Of a DNA stretch of 46,165 nt, positions 8,644 through 16,735 are shown piece by piece. The translations under genes and the position numbers were made by a program. The notes under the pieces were generated by a model, which was not told where the DNA came from, searched no databases, and was given only the letters and a program-made list of their open reading frames with translations. This DNA is from Bacteroidia bacterium (lineage in GTDB: Bacteria; Bacteroidota; Bacteroidia; J057). The stretch spans positions 1 to 46,165 of the forward strand of contig JAIBAH010000023.1 of the NCBI GenBank assembly GCA_019695295.1, written 5' to 3'. Position 1 is the stretch's first letter; each line of letters starts with the position of its first letter.

Positions 8644-8674
8644 CAAAAGTAAAAAAAATAAATAATAATTCAAT
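8644..8674 (-). promoter_or_regulatory. Promoter for the CDCC-motif secreted protein
   Basis: On the minus strand ATTG (8671-8674) is followed after exactly 19 nt by TACTTTTG (8644-8651), matching the Bacteroidota -33/-7 layout. The predicted leader is about 90 nt. The rest of the 8550-8845 gap holds only this promoter and the divergent one at 8808. Confidence 0.6.
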
Positions 8675-8807
8675 TTCTATCTCATTTTATGTATCATTCC
8701 ATAGTCCCTTAATGAAAAGGGGTAGGTAATTTTTAGCTAAAAAGTAGAAATCTTTAAAAAAATACTTTCTTTGAAATCTTAAAATATGAAATTGACCTTA
8801 AAAATCG

Positions 8808-8815
8808 TATATTTG
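8808..8815 (+). promoter_or_regulatory. -7 element for secreted unknown protein
   Basis: TATATTTG matches TAnnTTTG. Transcription from it would begin near 8822, downstream of the first in-frame ATG at 8786, so the ATG at 8846 is the likely start. No good -33 element is visible. Confidence 0.5.
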
Positions 8816-8845
8816 TGTAGTTTCATGATTAACTTAAAAAGCTAT

Positions 8846-9934
8846 ATGAAAAAATGGATTTTGACAGGTTTTTATTTGCTGGTATTGTATTTTACGGCTT
8901 ATACACAAACTAATCCTCCGGAAAAATGTCCTGCAAATTTTGGGGGACCGGCTTTTGTTCATACCAAGTACGAATTTGAAAATCGCTACTATCAATCACT
9001 GATGGAATTTTGTCTCGATACCGTTAAAAAAAATCTTTTTAAGGGAACCTTAAAAGTAGATGGAAATTTGCATATGCGGGGCATTTTTGCGCTAAACAGT
9101 GACTATAATTTCTCCCCCGACAAAAACCATGAATCCATATTATATGATGTAGCGGATACGACCATTCGGTTGCAGGCACATTTCAACGGGTATTATAGTC
9201 TGACTCCGGGTAGTGGGAGTTTTTCCATTGCAGGCAAAAAGTATCCCGTCAGGATTTCTGATGAATTTGGTATATGGTTTCGTGTGGGAACAGATACCAT
9301 TGATAACCAGCTTTTGATTGAACATTTTAAATATCTGTCTGAGAATGGCACAAAAGATGCAACTACCGAACTTGTTACAGGCTACCAGAATTATGCTATG
9401 TGGTACAAGGTGATTTATTCTAAAGATTATAAACCGGCTCCCTCTGCCCCACAGGTAAGTCTCCCTGACCCAACAGTAGTGCAAAATAATCAAAACCTGG
9501 AATATGAAAAACTCTCCCGTTTGTTGGACCTAACGCTTGCTGAAGCCAAAGAAGCTGTTGTGCCCAATGCTTATGTAAGTGAAGTATTAAGTGCAGATAT
9601 AAACCATATAGCCTATTTTTCAAAAACGCTGTATCCGGCCCGTTATAAGTGGGATAAATATACAATCTCTGTTTTTGTACCCAAACAATACTCCAGTCAA
9701 TTCCGGTATTTGGCAGAACGCAGTTACACCCTCAACGGACAACAGATTAAAGAACCAATGAGTGGCATGATAGACCCGATAGACTTTAATAATGGGGTTT
9801 ATTGCTTCACTCAGGCTCTCTATCTTCCTGAGAAAACAGACGCCGATGGTGGAAAGATAGATATAAAATTATGGTATGCCACCAATTGCCCCTTATTTCC
9901 GGTAAGGGTAATGATCAGACGGCTGAGTTATTGA
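8846..9934 (+). CDS. Secreted protein of unknown function
   Basis: 362 aa from the chosen ATG. Residues 1-21 (MKKWILTGFYLLVLYFTAYT) are a signal peptide. The mature protein has no recognised domain: an N-terminal half with cysteines and beta strands (GTLKVDGNLHMRGIF resembles a repeat-type beta element) and a C-terminal half with aromatic-rich strands and single cysteines (YCFTQAL, YATNCPLFPV). An open frame begins 60 nt earlier at 8786, but a promoter -7 element at 8808-8815 lies within that extension. It is convergent with the E1 dehydrogenase gene, 57 nt away; no clear terminator in between. Confidence 0.75.
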   Translation: MKKWILTGFYLLVLYFTAYTQTNPPEKCPANFGGPAFVHTKYEFENRYYQSLMEFCLDTVKKNLFKGTLKVDGNLHMRGIFALNSDYNFSPDKNHESILYDVADTTIRLQAHFNGYYSLTPGSGSFSIAGKKYPVRISDEFGIWFRVGTDTIDNQLLIEHFKYLSENGTKDATTELVTGYQNYAMWYKVIYSKDYKPAPSAPQVSLPDPTVVQNNQNLEYEKLSRLLDLTLAEAKEAVVPNAYVSEVLSADINHIAYFSKTLYPARYKWDKYTISVFVPKQYSSQFRYLAERSYTLNGQQIKEPMSGMIDPIDFNNGVYCFTQALYLPEKTDADGGKIDIKLWYATNCPLFPVRVMIRRLSY

Positions 9935-9991
9935 GCCCTCATCCCTTTGGAGGAAGACTCAAAATGATTGAAAAACTCCCTTATCCAAAAA

Positions 9992-12400
9992 TCAATAAAA
10001 TATCGGATATTGCTTTGGATTAAACTCATTCATCATTTCATACACAGCACGGAAAACATGCTCTGCCTGAGATTTGGAGAAGTAATCTCCATCAGTTCCG
10101 TATGCAGGTCTGTGGTCTTTGGAAGAAACCGTTTTGGGCGGAGAATCGAGCCAGCGGTATCCGCCCTGTACTTCGAGTACCTGCTGCATCATAAAGCCTG
10201 TACTGCCTCCGGTTACATCTTCATCCACAAAAACAATGCGGTTGGTTTTCTTCAGGGATTCAACGATTGAGTGATGAATATCAAAAGGGATAAGGCTTTG
10301 AATATCAATTACTTCACACTCAATACCTAAAGTAGATAATTGAGTAGCGGCTTCCATTACTACCCGGCAGCATGCGCCATAAGTAACCAGGGTTACATCA
10401 CTGCCTTCCTTTAATGTTTCAGGAACCCCGACAGGAAGGGTAAATTCTGCAATATTTTCCGGAAGCTTTTCTCTGAGTCGGTATCCGTTGAGTACTTCTA
10501 CTACCAAAGCCGGCTCATCGGATTGCAGCATGGTATTGTAAAAACCTGCCGCCTGTGTCATATTTCTGGGTACAAGCACATACATTCCTCTGAGTCCGTT
10601 GATAATCATTCCCATAGGAGAGCCTGAATGCCATATTCCTTCGAGTCTGTGTCCGCGGGTACGAATAATGGCAGGAGCTTTCTGCATGCCTTTGGTTCTC
10701 CACATCAGGGTGGCAAGGTCATCGGAAAGAATTTCGAAACCATACAACAGATAGTCCAGATACTGAATTTCAGCGATAGGTCTAAGTCCTCTCATAGCAA
10801 GCCCTATAGCCTGTCCCATAATTGTAGCTTCGCGAATACCCGTGTCAGAGACCCTAAGTTCTCCGTATTTATTCTGTAATCCGGCAAAAGCCTGATTTAC
10901 GTCTCCGATTTTTCCTACATCCTCTCCAAAAGCGATGACTCTTGGGTCACGGGAAAGAATAGCGTCAAAACAACGGTTCAGGATTTCATAACCGGGAATT
11001 TCAGGAGAATCTGCAGAGAATACCGGCTTGACTTCCTGCACTTTTAATGCAGTCCCGGAATATAAAAGGGAACTGTAGCGATCTTCATTGAGCGTGTCCT
11101 GTCCGGATTTCCAGCTTTTCAACCGCTCAATCGAAGGATTGTTTTCGGTTCTTACAGCAAGATAAATCTGCTGAATTGCAGTCATAATATCTCTGCGGAA
11201 AGGCTCCGCTATTTTTCTTACAGATTCAATAATTGCGTTTACTGCTGCTGAGTTGGAGGATTGAGCAGCAACTTCGGACGCAAGCTGACAAAAATCATTG
11301 ACATCCCGCAAAATTTCCTGCTGATATTCGTTCCAGGCTTCTGCTTTCCAGTTTCTTACGTCTTTTACGGCTTCTTTTTCCAGTTCATCCAACGTTTCAG
11401 CAGTAGCGATTTCGGATTCAATCATCCAGGTTTTCATCTTGCTGAGTCCGTCAAAATCCTCTTCCCATTTCAATCTTTCGGGGGTTTTGTAGCGACGGTG
11501 GTCGCCCGAAGTGGAGTGCCCCTGAGGCTGAGTTACCTCAATAACGTGTACGAGACAGGGAACGTGTTCTGTTCTTGAAATTTCGGCAGCCTTGCGATAG
11601 GTTTTAACCAGTTCAGGGTAGTCCCATCCTTTGACCACAAAAATTTCAAACCCCTGACTATTTTCATCTCTTTGTAATCCTTTCAGAATTTCAGAGATAT
11701 TGGATTTCGTAATTTGAATATGATTGGGAACGGAGATTCCATATCCATCGTCCCAAACCGACATGACTACCGGTATCTGTAAAACCCCAATTGCATTGAT
11801 CGCTTCAAAGAAAAGGCCTTCAGCGCAACTCGCATTCCCAATCGTTCCCCAAGCAATCTCATTTCCAAGAGTGGAAAATCCGGTAAGAGAATGCAATTCA
11901 GGGATTTCCCGGAATAATTTGGAGGCTTGTCCCAATCCCACCAAACGAGGCATCTGAGAAGCAGTAGGGGAGCCGTCTGCTGCGGTATTGTATTGTTCTG
12001 TGAGTGATTTCCAGGTTCCGTCTGCATTGAGAGACTGAGTAGCAAAGTGACCATTCATTTGACGTCCGGCAGAATGAGGCTCTCTCACAATATCCGGGTC
12101 TGCATATAACTGTGCAAAAAACTGCTTGATTGTCATGATTTCCAGAGCGAAATGCATCGTCTGATCACGGTAGTAGCCTGAGCGGAAATCTCCTTTTTGG
12201 AAAGACTGACAAAGAGCTACCTGAGCAATTTCTTTTCCATCCCCAAAGATGCCAAATTTGGCTTTTCCGCTGAGTACTTCTCTTCTGCCCAGTAAGCTTG
12301 CCTGACGACTTTGATAGGAAATGCGATAGTCCCTGATAATCTGATCTTTAGATAGTCCAAGTTCAGATAATATGAGGGGTAAAGTTTGCGATTGAGTCAT
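9992..12400 (-). CDS. Fused E1 alpha/beta 2-oxoacid dehydrogenase
   Basis: 802 aa thiamine-diphosphate-dependent E1 component of a 2-oxoacid dehydrogenase complex, probably branched-chain or pyruvate type. Residues 1-360 are the alpha part: substrate-channel region with REPHSAGRQMNGH, then the ThDP site GNASCAEGLFFEAIN (188-202) and SVWDDGYGIS. Residues from about 470 are the beta part (IAFGEDVGKIGDVNQAF, SDTGIREATIMGQAIGLA, FVDEDVTGGSTGFM). The reaction is oxidative decarboxylation of a 2-oxoacid with acyl transfer to the E2 lipoyl group, in the cytoplasm. Single-chain alpha-beta fusions are common in Bacteroidota. Oddity: residue 189 of the ThDP/Mg motif is Asn (codon AAT at 11834-11836) where GDA/GDG is usual. 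No E2 or E3 gene is nearby. Confidence 0.93.
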   Translation of the reverse strand: MTQSQTLPLILSELGLSKDQIIRDYRISYQSRQASLLGRREVLSGKAKFGIFGDGKEIAQVALCQSFQKGDFRSGYYRDQTMHFALEIMTIKQFFAQLYADPDIVREPHSAGRQMNGHFATQSLNADGTWKSLTEQYNTAADGSPTASQMPRLVGLGQASKLFREIPELHSLTGFSTLGNEIAWGTIGNASCAEGLFFEAINAIGVLQIPVVMSVWDDGYGISVPNHIQITKSNISEILKGLQRDENSQGFEIFVVKGWDYPELVKTYRKAAEISRTEHVPCLVHVIEVTQPQGHSTSGDHRRYKTPERLKWEEDFDGLSKMKTWMIESEIATAETLDELEKEAVKDVRNWKAEAWNEYQQEILRDVNDFCQLASEVAAQSSNSAAVNAIIESVRKIAEPFRRDIMTAIQQIYLAVRTENNPSIERLKSWKSGQDTLNEDRYSSLLYSGTALKVQEVKPVFSADSPEIPGYEILNRCFDAILSRDPRVIAFGEDVGKIGDVNQAFAGLQNKYGELRVSDTGIREATIMGQAIGLAMRGLRPIAEIQYLDYLLYGFEILSDDLATLMWRTKGMQKAPAIIRTRGHRLEGIWHSGSPMGMIINGLRGMYVLVPRNMTQAAGFYNTMLQSDEPALVVEVLNGYRLREKLPENIAEFTLPVGVPETLKEGSDVTLVTYGACCRVVMEAATQLSTLGIECEVIDIQSLIPFDIHHSIVESLKKTNRIVFVDEDVTGGSTGFMMQQVLEVQGGYRWLDSPPKTVSSKDHRPAYGTDGDYFSKSQAEHVFRAVYEMMNEFNPKQYPIFY

Positions 12401-12419
12401 ATTGTTTTCAAATTTTTGG

Positions 12420-12427
12420 CAAAATTA
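12420..12427 (-). promoter_or_regulatory. -7 element for E1 dehydrogenase
   Basis: TAATTTTG on the minus strand, 20 nt before the ATG at 12400, matches TAnnTTTG. No convincing -33 element; it sits in the 48-nt gap after the upstream gene. Confidence 0.45.
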
Positions 12428-12448
12428 AGGATTTTTCTTTTTCTACTG

Positions 12449-12922
12449 CTATTTTAATGCCACTTTTATTAATTTGCCCTGATAAAAAGATAAAATCAAG
12501 ACACCATAGCAATCAATAAACCGTCCTTTGGATTTGGCTGGAAGCCATTTTGAGGGAAGTTCCTGTATGGCTTCCAGTGCTCTTTCACAATACATTGTTT
12601 CTATCCCTTCGTGTTTGCCCAGCAACTCAAATGCACTTGCCTGACCTTTGCAATTCAGGGAAAATGCAATACTGGCGAAAAAAGTCTGATTTTGCTCCTC
12701 CGGCAAATCAGAGAGTTTCGACTGTACGAACTCTGTAAGGAATTTTGTTCCGCCTTCGTATTCAGGTTTTACTTCCGGCAGGGTTTTTTTTCCGACTTTC
12801 TGACTTAGAAGATAGTCATCCACTGCGAATACTGCTTTGGGGTTGCAGAATGAAGATTGGGCGACTGTTTTTTGCTGATTCATCATCGCTACAATTATCA
12901 GAAGGAAGCAAAAATATTTCAT
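12449..12922 (-). CDS. Secreted protein with TonB C-terminal-like domain
   Basis: 157 aa. Signal peptide to about residue 22 (TVAQ). The mature part follows the Bacteroidota TonB C-terminal pattern: PEYEGGTKFLTEFV (about 53-66), FASIAFSLNCKGQASAFELL (strand-turn-strand), ERALEAIQELPSKWLPAKSKG (the EAxxxxxxxPxWxPG helix and loop), then VLILSF. Energy-transducing TonB would have an N-terminal membrane anchor and proline-rich linker; both are absent, so this is a free-standing periplasmic domain of unknown partner. Cysteines (C90, C111, C138 approx.) may form disulfides. It lies 48 nt upstream of the E1 gene on the same strand. Confidence 0.72.
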   Translation of the reverse strand: MKYFCFLLIIVAMMNQQKTVAQSSFCNPKAVFAVDDYLLSQKVGKKTLPEVKPEYEGGTKFLTEFVQSKLSDLPEEQNQTFFASIAFSLNCKGQASAFELLGKHEGIETMYCERALEAIQELPSKWLPAKSKGRFIDCYGVLILSFYQGKLIKVALK

Positions 12923-13005
12923 GGGGATTTACGGTTTATTGATTTGTGAAAAATAAAAGCTACTATACGGAATAAGAACGGCATCTGTTCTGATTATTTA
13001 TAAAA

Positions 13006-13031
13006 CAAAAAAAGCACCCTTCCGGATGCTT
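13006..13031 (-). terminator. Terminator of the 119-aa secreted protein gene
   Basis: On the minus strand AAGCATCC-GGAA-GGGTGCTT (one G.T pair) is followed by a run of Ts. It begins 20 nt after the stop at 13051. Confidence 0.75.
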
Positions 13032-13050
13032 AAATATAATATTGTATTGA

Positions 13051-13410
13051 TTATTCGTTTTCAATCGTATAATGTCCTTGATCGTCAAGAAGCGTAATTC
13101 TCAAGAGTTTACAGGCATCAAAATTGGGGAAAATAACGCCATGTCCTGACAGGTCTGTAATCTGCATATCAAACATACAGGACTCTCCAAACTCAGCCGG
13201 AACAGTTACCTTGATTTCCATTCCGTCTTCGAATAAGGTAGGAAGGGTGTCGTCATGCCATTTTTCTGATTCTGCCGGAGATACGTGAACCGCATTTAGG
13301 GTAAGACCTGTATTGTTTACAACATAAAAGTAGAGCTCCTGTGCATTCACATTTGTGCTCAGAAACATAAGGGAAAAAAGAAAAGCAATGGAGAAAAATT
13401 TGGTTTTCAT
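13051..13410 (-). CDS. Small secreted protein, NNTG...VHVSP family
   Basis: 119 aa. Signal peptide MKTKFFSIAFLFSLMFLSTNVNAQ, then a compact beta-domain of about 95 aa: VVNNTGLTLNAVHVSPAES, KWHDDTLPTLFEDGMEIKV, SCMFDMQITDLSGHG. The layout N-x-TG-x-x-hydrophobic-x-x-h-x-VSP...W..D.L....G matches a small bacterial secreted-domain family that is often misnamed argininosuccinate lyase by transfer; it has no lyase features. Two cysteines (about 79 and 98) could form a disulfide. Monocistronic, with a strong terminator. Confidence 0.78.
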   Translation of the reverse strand: MKTKFFSIAFLFSLMFLSTNVNAQELYFYVVNNTGLTLNAVHVSPAESEKWHDDTLPTLFEDGMEIKVTVPAEFGESCMFDMQITDLSGHGVIFPNFDACKLLRITLLDDQGHYTIENE

Positions 13411-13550
13411 TTGATGATAAATTTAAAGATTTAAAAAAAAATATAGTTCTTTACAAATAAACTAATAAAAAAGATTATTTGCAAAAAAATATAAACAGAA
13501 TATCATCCAATATATTGTACGGGAATTGAAAAAAGTATTCAAATAAAATA

Positions 13551-13586
13551 AAGATACTGGCAAAAATAACTCATTACCAGTATCTT
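13551..13586 (-). terminator. Terminator of the TauE-rhodanese operon
   Basis: AAGATACTGG (13551-13560) and CCAGTATCTT (13577-13586) make a perfect 10-bp stem. On the minus strand it is followed by TTTATTTTATTT and lies 40 nt after the rhodanese stop. Confidence 0.75.
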
Positions 13587-13626
13587 ATATTTTCTAAAAG
13601 AACGAAAAAATGAGAAATAAATTTCT

Positions 13627-14013
13627 TTATTTCACTGTTTTTCCTTTCCATCCATTGATTCCGCCACTCAGGTTTACTACCTTAAATCCTTTGGCTGCCA
13701 TTAAAGAACAGGCATTACCACTTCTTCCTCCGCTTTTGCAATAGATATAATACGTTTTCGATTTGTCTAATGAAGAAACTTTCTCTTCAAAGCCAGGAGC
13801 ATTGAAATCTACAAACAAAGTAGCTCCCTCAATGTATCCCGCTGCTACTTCGCCGGGAGTTCTGACATCCATGATGACCGCATTTTCAGATTTCATTTCC
13901 TGCTCAAATTCAGCGGAGGCTAATTGCTTAACACCCGAAGTCTGCCCATTGGAACAGGAGGAAAACATCATAAAGAAACTCAATACGCCAATTAACAAAA
14001 AATATTTACTCAT
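13627..14013 (-). CDS. Rhodanese-domain lipoprotein
   Basis: 128 aa single-domain rhodanese on the envelope. The lipobox FSSC puts the acylated cysteine at residue 20. The domain spans about 30-125 with VIMDVRTPGEVAAGYIEGA (the DxRxxxExxxGHI-like motif, with Tyr replacing His) and the active-site loop CKSGGRS at 92-98, Cys92 being the persulfide-carrying residue. Such proteins move sulfane sulfur or reduce polysulfide. It follows the TauE/SafE gene by 19 nt, so both are likely one operon handling reduced sulfur. Confidence 0.9.
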   Translation of the reverse strand: MSKYFLLIGVLSFFMMFSSCSNGQTSGVKQLASAEFEQEMKSENAVIMDVRTPGEVAAGYIEGATLFVDFNAPGFEEKVSSLDKSKTYYIYCKSGGRSGNACSLMAAKGFKVVNLSGGINGWKGKTVK

Positions 14014-14032
14014 GATTTTTCAAATAAAAAAA

Positions 14033-14827
14033 TTAATATAGTTCTTTAAAAATTATATAAATACCCATCAATAATACAAAATATCCGAATCCTTTCTTGA
14101 GTTTATCACCGGAAAAGAAACGGGTAAGATAATTGCCCATAAAAATACCGGCAATGGAGGCGAGCGTAAATCCGCATAAAAGCATCCAGTTGATTGCATT
14201 ACTCCTTTCCAGATCTCCGATAAATCCAATCAGGGATTTTGCTGCAATAATAAGTAAAGATGTACCAATTGCCAAACGCATAGGAAGCCGGGCCAGTAAA
14301 ACCAAAGCAGGAATGATTAAAAATCCTCCTCCCGCGCCTACAAGTCCTGTCAGTATGCCTACAATTGTCCCTTCCAGCAAAATCAGGGGATAATTGTACC
14401 GGATTTCTTCTTCAGCGGTAGCCTCGGTTTTCTTCCCAGACCGTATCATGGAATAGGAAGCCAAAGCCATAAATACCGCAAAGAGCAACATCATTGCAAC
14501 GGGTTTTGTCAGCGTAAAGGAATCAAAGCTCAGGATTTCCTGTGGAATTACGGGAACTAACCATTTCCGGGTTGCATAAACCGCAGCGATAGAAGGTGCC
14601 CCGAAAATAAGGGTGGTTTTATAATCTACCTTTTTTTGCAGTGCATTCTGAATCCCGCCTACAAGCGCAGTGGACCCTACGATAAAAAGCGAATAGGCCA
14701 TAGCCAGTACGGGTTCTACTCCCATTACATATACCAGAATCGGAACAGTAAGGATAGAACCTCCGCTTCCGATTAACCCCAGTGATACCCCAACAATTAA
14801 AGCCAGTATATAGCCTAAAATTTCCAT
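14033..14827 (-). CDS. TauE/SafE-family sulfite/anion exporter
   Basis: 264 aa from the chosen ATG, the usual size. Polytopic inner-membrane protein with two homologous halves, each starting with the family motif: GLIGSGGSILTVPILVYV near residue 15 and GLVGAGGGFLIIPALVLL near 165. Family members move sulfite, sulfoacetate, thiosulfate or related anions. The frame extends to 14938, but that extension (from MPFCHQKYK) crosses the CRP-like operator and -7 element and is not membrane-like, so MEILGYILAL at 14827 is the start. First gene of an operon with the rhodanese lipoprotein. Confidence 0.9.
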   Translation of the reverse strand: MEILGYILALIVGVSLGLIGSGGSILTVPILVYVMGVEPVLAMAYSLFIVGSTALVGGIQNALQKKVDYKTTLIFGAPSIAAVYATRKWLVPVIPQEILSFDSFTLTKPVAMMLLFAVFMALASYSMIRSGKKTEATAEEEIRYNYPLILLEGTIVGILTGLVGAGGGFLIIPALVLLARLPMRLAIGTSLLIIAAKSLIGFIGDLERSNAINWMLLCGFTLASIAGIFMGNYLTRFFSGDKLKKGFGYFVLLMGIYIIFKELY

Positions 14828-14843
14828 TCTATTAAATTTTATG

Positions 14844-14851
14844 CAAAATAA
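14844..14851 (-). promoter_or_regulatory. -7-like element for TauE-rhodanese operon
   Basis: TTATTTTG on the minus strand, one base off TAnnTTTG. It predicts a transcript start near 14840, putting the CRP-like palindrome centre about 41 nt upstream. Confidence 0.4.
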
Positions 14852-14872
14852 CCAATAGTTTCTGTAAAGTTG

Positions 14873-14888
14873 AGTGATTTTTATCACA
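14873..14888 (-). promoter_or_regulatory. CRP/FNR-family operator upstream of sulfur operon
   Basis: AGTGA-N6-TCACA, nine of ten bases of the CRP consensus TGTGA-N6-TCACA, with a perfect GTGAT/ATCAC core (14874-14878, 14883-14887). Its centre (14880.5) is about 41 nt before the predicted start of transcription, the position used by class II CRP/FNR activators. The nearby membrane-protein gene runs the other way from 15025. Confidence 0.5.
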
Positions 14889-15024
14889 TTGATTCTGTAT
14901 CCCGAAAAATATTTGTACTTTTGGTGACAAAATGGCACTCAACTCTCCGTTAAGTTGAAAACATCTTTGGCCTTTAGTGTAGTCAAAATGGGAGAGGATT
15001 TTGCTACGTAAGTGAGAAGTTCTG

Positions 15025-15411
15025 ATGGTAAAAAACAAATCATACATAAAAATTCTGGTTGGCATTACGATATTTGCTATAATATTTCATTTACTCATCC
15101 TGATCAGACTAATTCCTTATGAAATCACCTGGGGAGGCAGATTGAAAACGGTCGAAGAGATGTATGTTTTTGAAGGGGTTTCCATTCTGATTAATTCATT
15201 TTATGTTTTTATTTTATTACAGAAAGGCGATTTTATCTCATTGTTTTTAAGCAAAAAAACAATTACTTTTATTTTATGGATATTCTTTGCTGTATTTACA
15301 TTAAATACTGTGGGTAATTTACTGGCCAGAACCACATTTGAAAAATTGTTTGCAATATTGACACTCGTGAATGCTTTCTTAATCTGGAGAATTAATACGA
15401 CAAAAAAATAA
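15025..15411 (+). CDS. Small four-helix membrane protein, unknown function
   Basis: 128 aa. Four predicted membrane helices at about 8-30, 48-66, 78-98 and 103-121, with a charged loop ITWGGRLKTVEEMYVFE between helices 1 and 2 that looks like the conserved part of the family. No enzymatic motif. It is divergent from the TauE operon and its stop is 20 nt before the TTG start of truA, so they may share a transcript. Confidence 0.75.
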   Translation: MVKNKSYIKILVGITIFAIIFHLLILIRLIPYEITWGGRLKTVEEMYVFEGVSILINSFYVFILLQKGDFISLFLSKKTITFILWIFFAVFTLNTVGNLLARTTFEKLFAILTLVNAFLIWRINTTKK

Positions 15412-15431
15412 AGTAATAATACTATCAAATT

Positions 15432-16214
15432 TTGAGATACGTTATAGACATAAGTTATTTCGGAAAAAACTACGCAGGCTGGCAGATTCAGAAAAATGCA
15501 ATTTCCGTTCAGCAGATTCTGGATAAATCCTTGTCAGACTTACTGCGTTGCCCCATCTATACACTTGGAGCGGGAAGAACCGACGCAGGCGTACATGCTA
15601 CTCAATTGATTGTTCATTTTGATTATGAAGGCGAATTTCCCTTTGATTTTCTGTACAGAATCAATGCAATATTACCCCGGGATATCAGCGTTCAGAGCCT
15701 GAACCGGGCAATCAAGCCGGATTTTCATGCCCGCTTTGATGCCATCAACCGGCGGTATGCCTATCATATTATCCGTCAGAAAAACCCTTTTCTGGATAAT
15801 TTTACCTGGTATCACAGAATTCCGCTGGACGTAGAGAAAATGAATGAAGCTGCTGCTCTTCTTCTTCAATATCAGGACTTTGCTGCATTTGCCAAAACCG
15901 GTGCAGACAATAGTACAACCTTATGCAGGATAGATTATGCATACTGGGGCTTTACGCCGACTGAAGGACTTCCATTTGCGGGAATCTCTCCGGTCCTGAC
16001 TTTTCATATTCAGGCAAACCGTTTTTTAAGGGGAATGGTAAGAGCGATTGTAGGCACTTTGGTAAAAGTAGGGGAGGGCAAATTATCCAAAGACGATTTC
16101 CGGGAAATCATTGAGTCACTGAGCCGTACAAAAGCAAGGGAAAGTGCTCCTGCAGAAGGATTATTTCTTACAGGAGTGGATTATCCGGAAGGATATTTTG
16201 AAAAAATTCAATAA
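15432..16214 (+). CDS. truA: tRNA pseudouridine(38-40) synthase TruA
   Basis: 260 aa, normal for TruA. Converts U38-U40 of the tRNA anticodon arm to pseudouridine in the cytoplasm. It has the N-terminal MRYVIDISYFGKNYAGWQIQ signature and the catalytic loop GAGRTDAGVHA with the nucleophilic Asp51. RRYAYHI and FLRGMVRAIVGTLVKVG follow as in the family. The start is TTG at 15432: homology begins exactly there, no ATG lies upstream before an in-frame stop at 15417, and the next methionines are inside the domain. The 3' end overlaps the convergent lipoprotein gene by 7 bp. Confidence 0.96.
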   Translation: MRYVIDISYFGKNYAGWQIQKNAISVQQILDKSLSDLLRCPIYTLGAGRTDAGVHATQLIVHFDYEGEFPFDFLYRINAILPRDISVQSLNRAIKPDFHARFDAINRRYAYHIIRQKNPFLDNFTWYHRIPLDVEKMNEAAALLLQYQDFAAFAKTGADNSTTLCRIDYAYWGFTPTEGLPFAGISPVLTFHIQANRFLRGMVRAIVGTLVKVGEGKLSKDDFREIIESLSRTKARESAPAEGLFLTGVDYPEGYFEKIQ

Positions 16215-16696
16215 AAAAGATATTCTTCTGAAAGCGCAAACGATACATAAACCAACTCCGGGTTTACCTGAGGATTGGCGGTAATATAATTAATCCACCA
16301 CGTTTTTTCGGCAATCGAAGGCTCTCTTACATAAAACCGCTTATAAGTATCCCTGATAAATGCGTCTTTGTCCGCAAGCATATCCGCTTTTGAGGGGACA
16401 ATAATTCCGCTTCGGTTCATGAAGTTGCTCACCACTACTTCGTGTACGAGTTCTTTATCGCCGATAGAGGCAATCACCTTTTCTATTTCAATCAGTTCGT
16501 TGGCAGAAATCGCCTTTTGAAACAGATTAGCATACAAAATAGAAATATATTGTTGCTCCGTTTTGCGTTTGGTTTTTCCGGAATTATAAGGGTTTACGCT
16601 CACTTCATTCAATTCATATTCATAGACATCCTGACCGGTTTTACAACCCGAAAGAAACAGAAAAAGGATAAAAACCGAAAATATTGCTTTTTTCAT
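16208..16696 (-). CDS. DUF4214-like lipoprotein, shorter of a pair
   Basis: 162 aa. Lipobox LSGC, acylated Cys18. The mature protein is helical. The segments ISILYANLFQKAISANELIEI and YKRFYVREPSIAEKTWWI, then LVYVSFALSEEYLFY, resemble the LYxxxLgRxPsxxE...fl.SxEY layout of DUF4214 and related domains. Function unknown. It starts 39 nt after the stop of the longer related lipoprotein, so the two are probably one operon. Its last 7 bp overlap truA tail to tail. Confidence 0.75.
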   Translation of the reverse strand: MKKAIFSVFILFLFLSGCKTGQDVYEYELNEVSVNPYNSGKTKRKTEQQYISILYANLFQKAISANELIEIEKVIASIGDKELVHEVVVSNFMNRSGIIVPSKADMLADKDAFIRDTYKRFYVREPSIAEKTWWINYITANPQVNPELVYVSFALSEEYLFY

Positions 16697-16735
16697 GGAG
16701 ATTTGATTTTTTATAAAAGATAAATGGATTCTTGA

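Noticed and set aside
13051-13410. Argininosuccinate lyase name sometimes attached to this small family
   Set aside because: The protein is 119 aa, secreted and beta-rich, with none of the lyase motifs.
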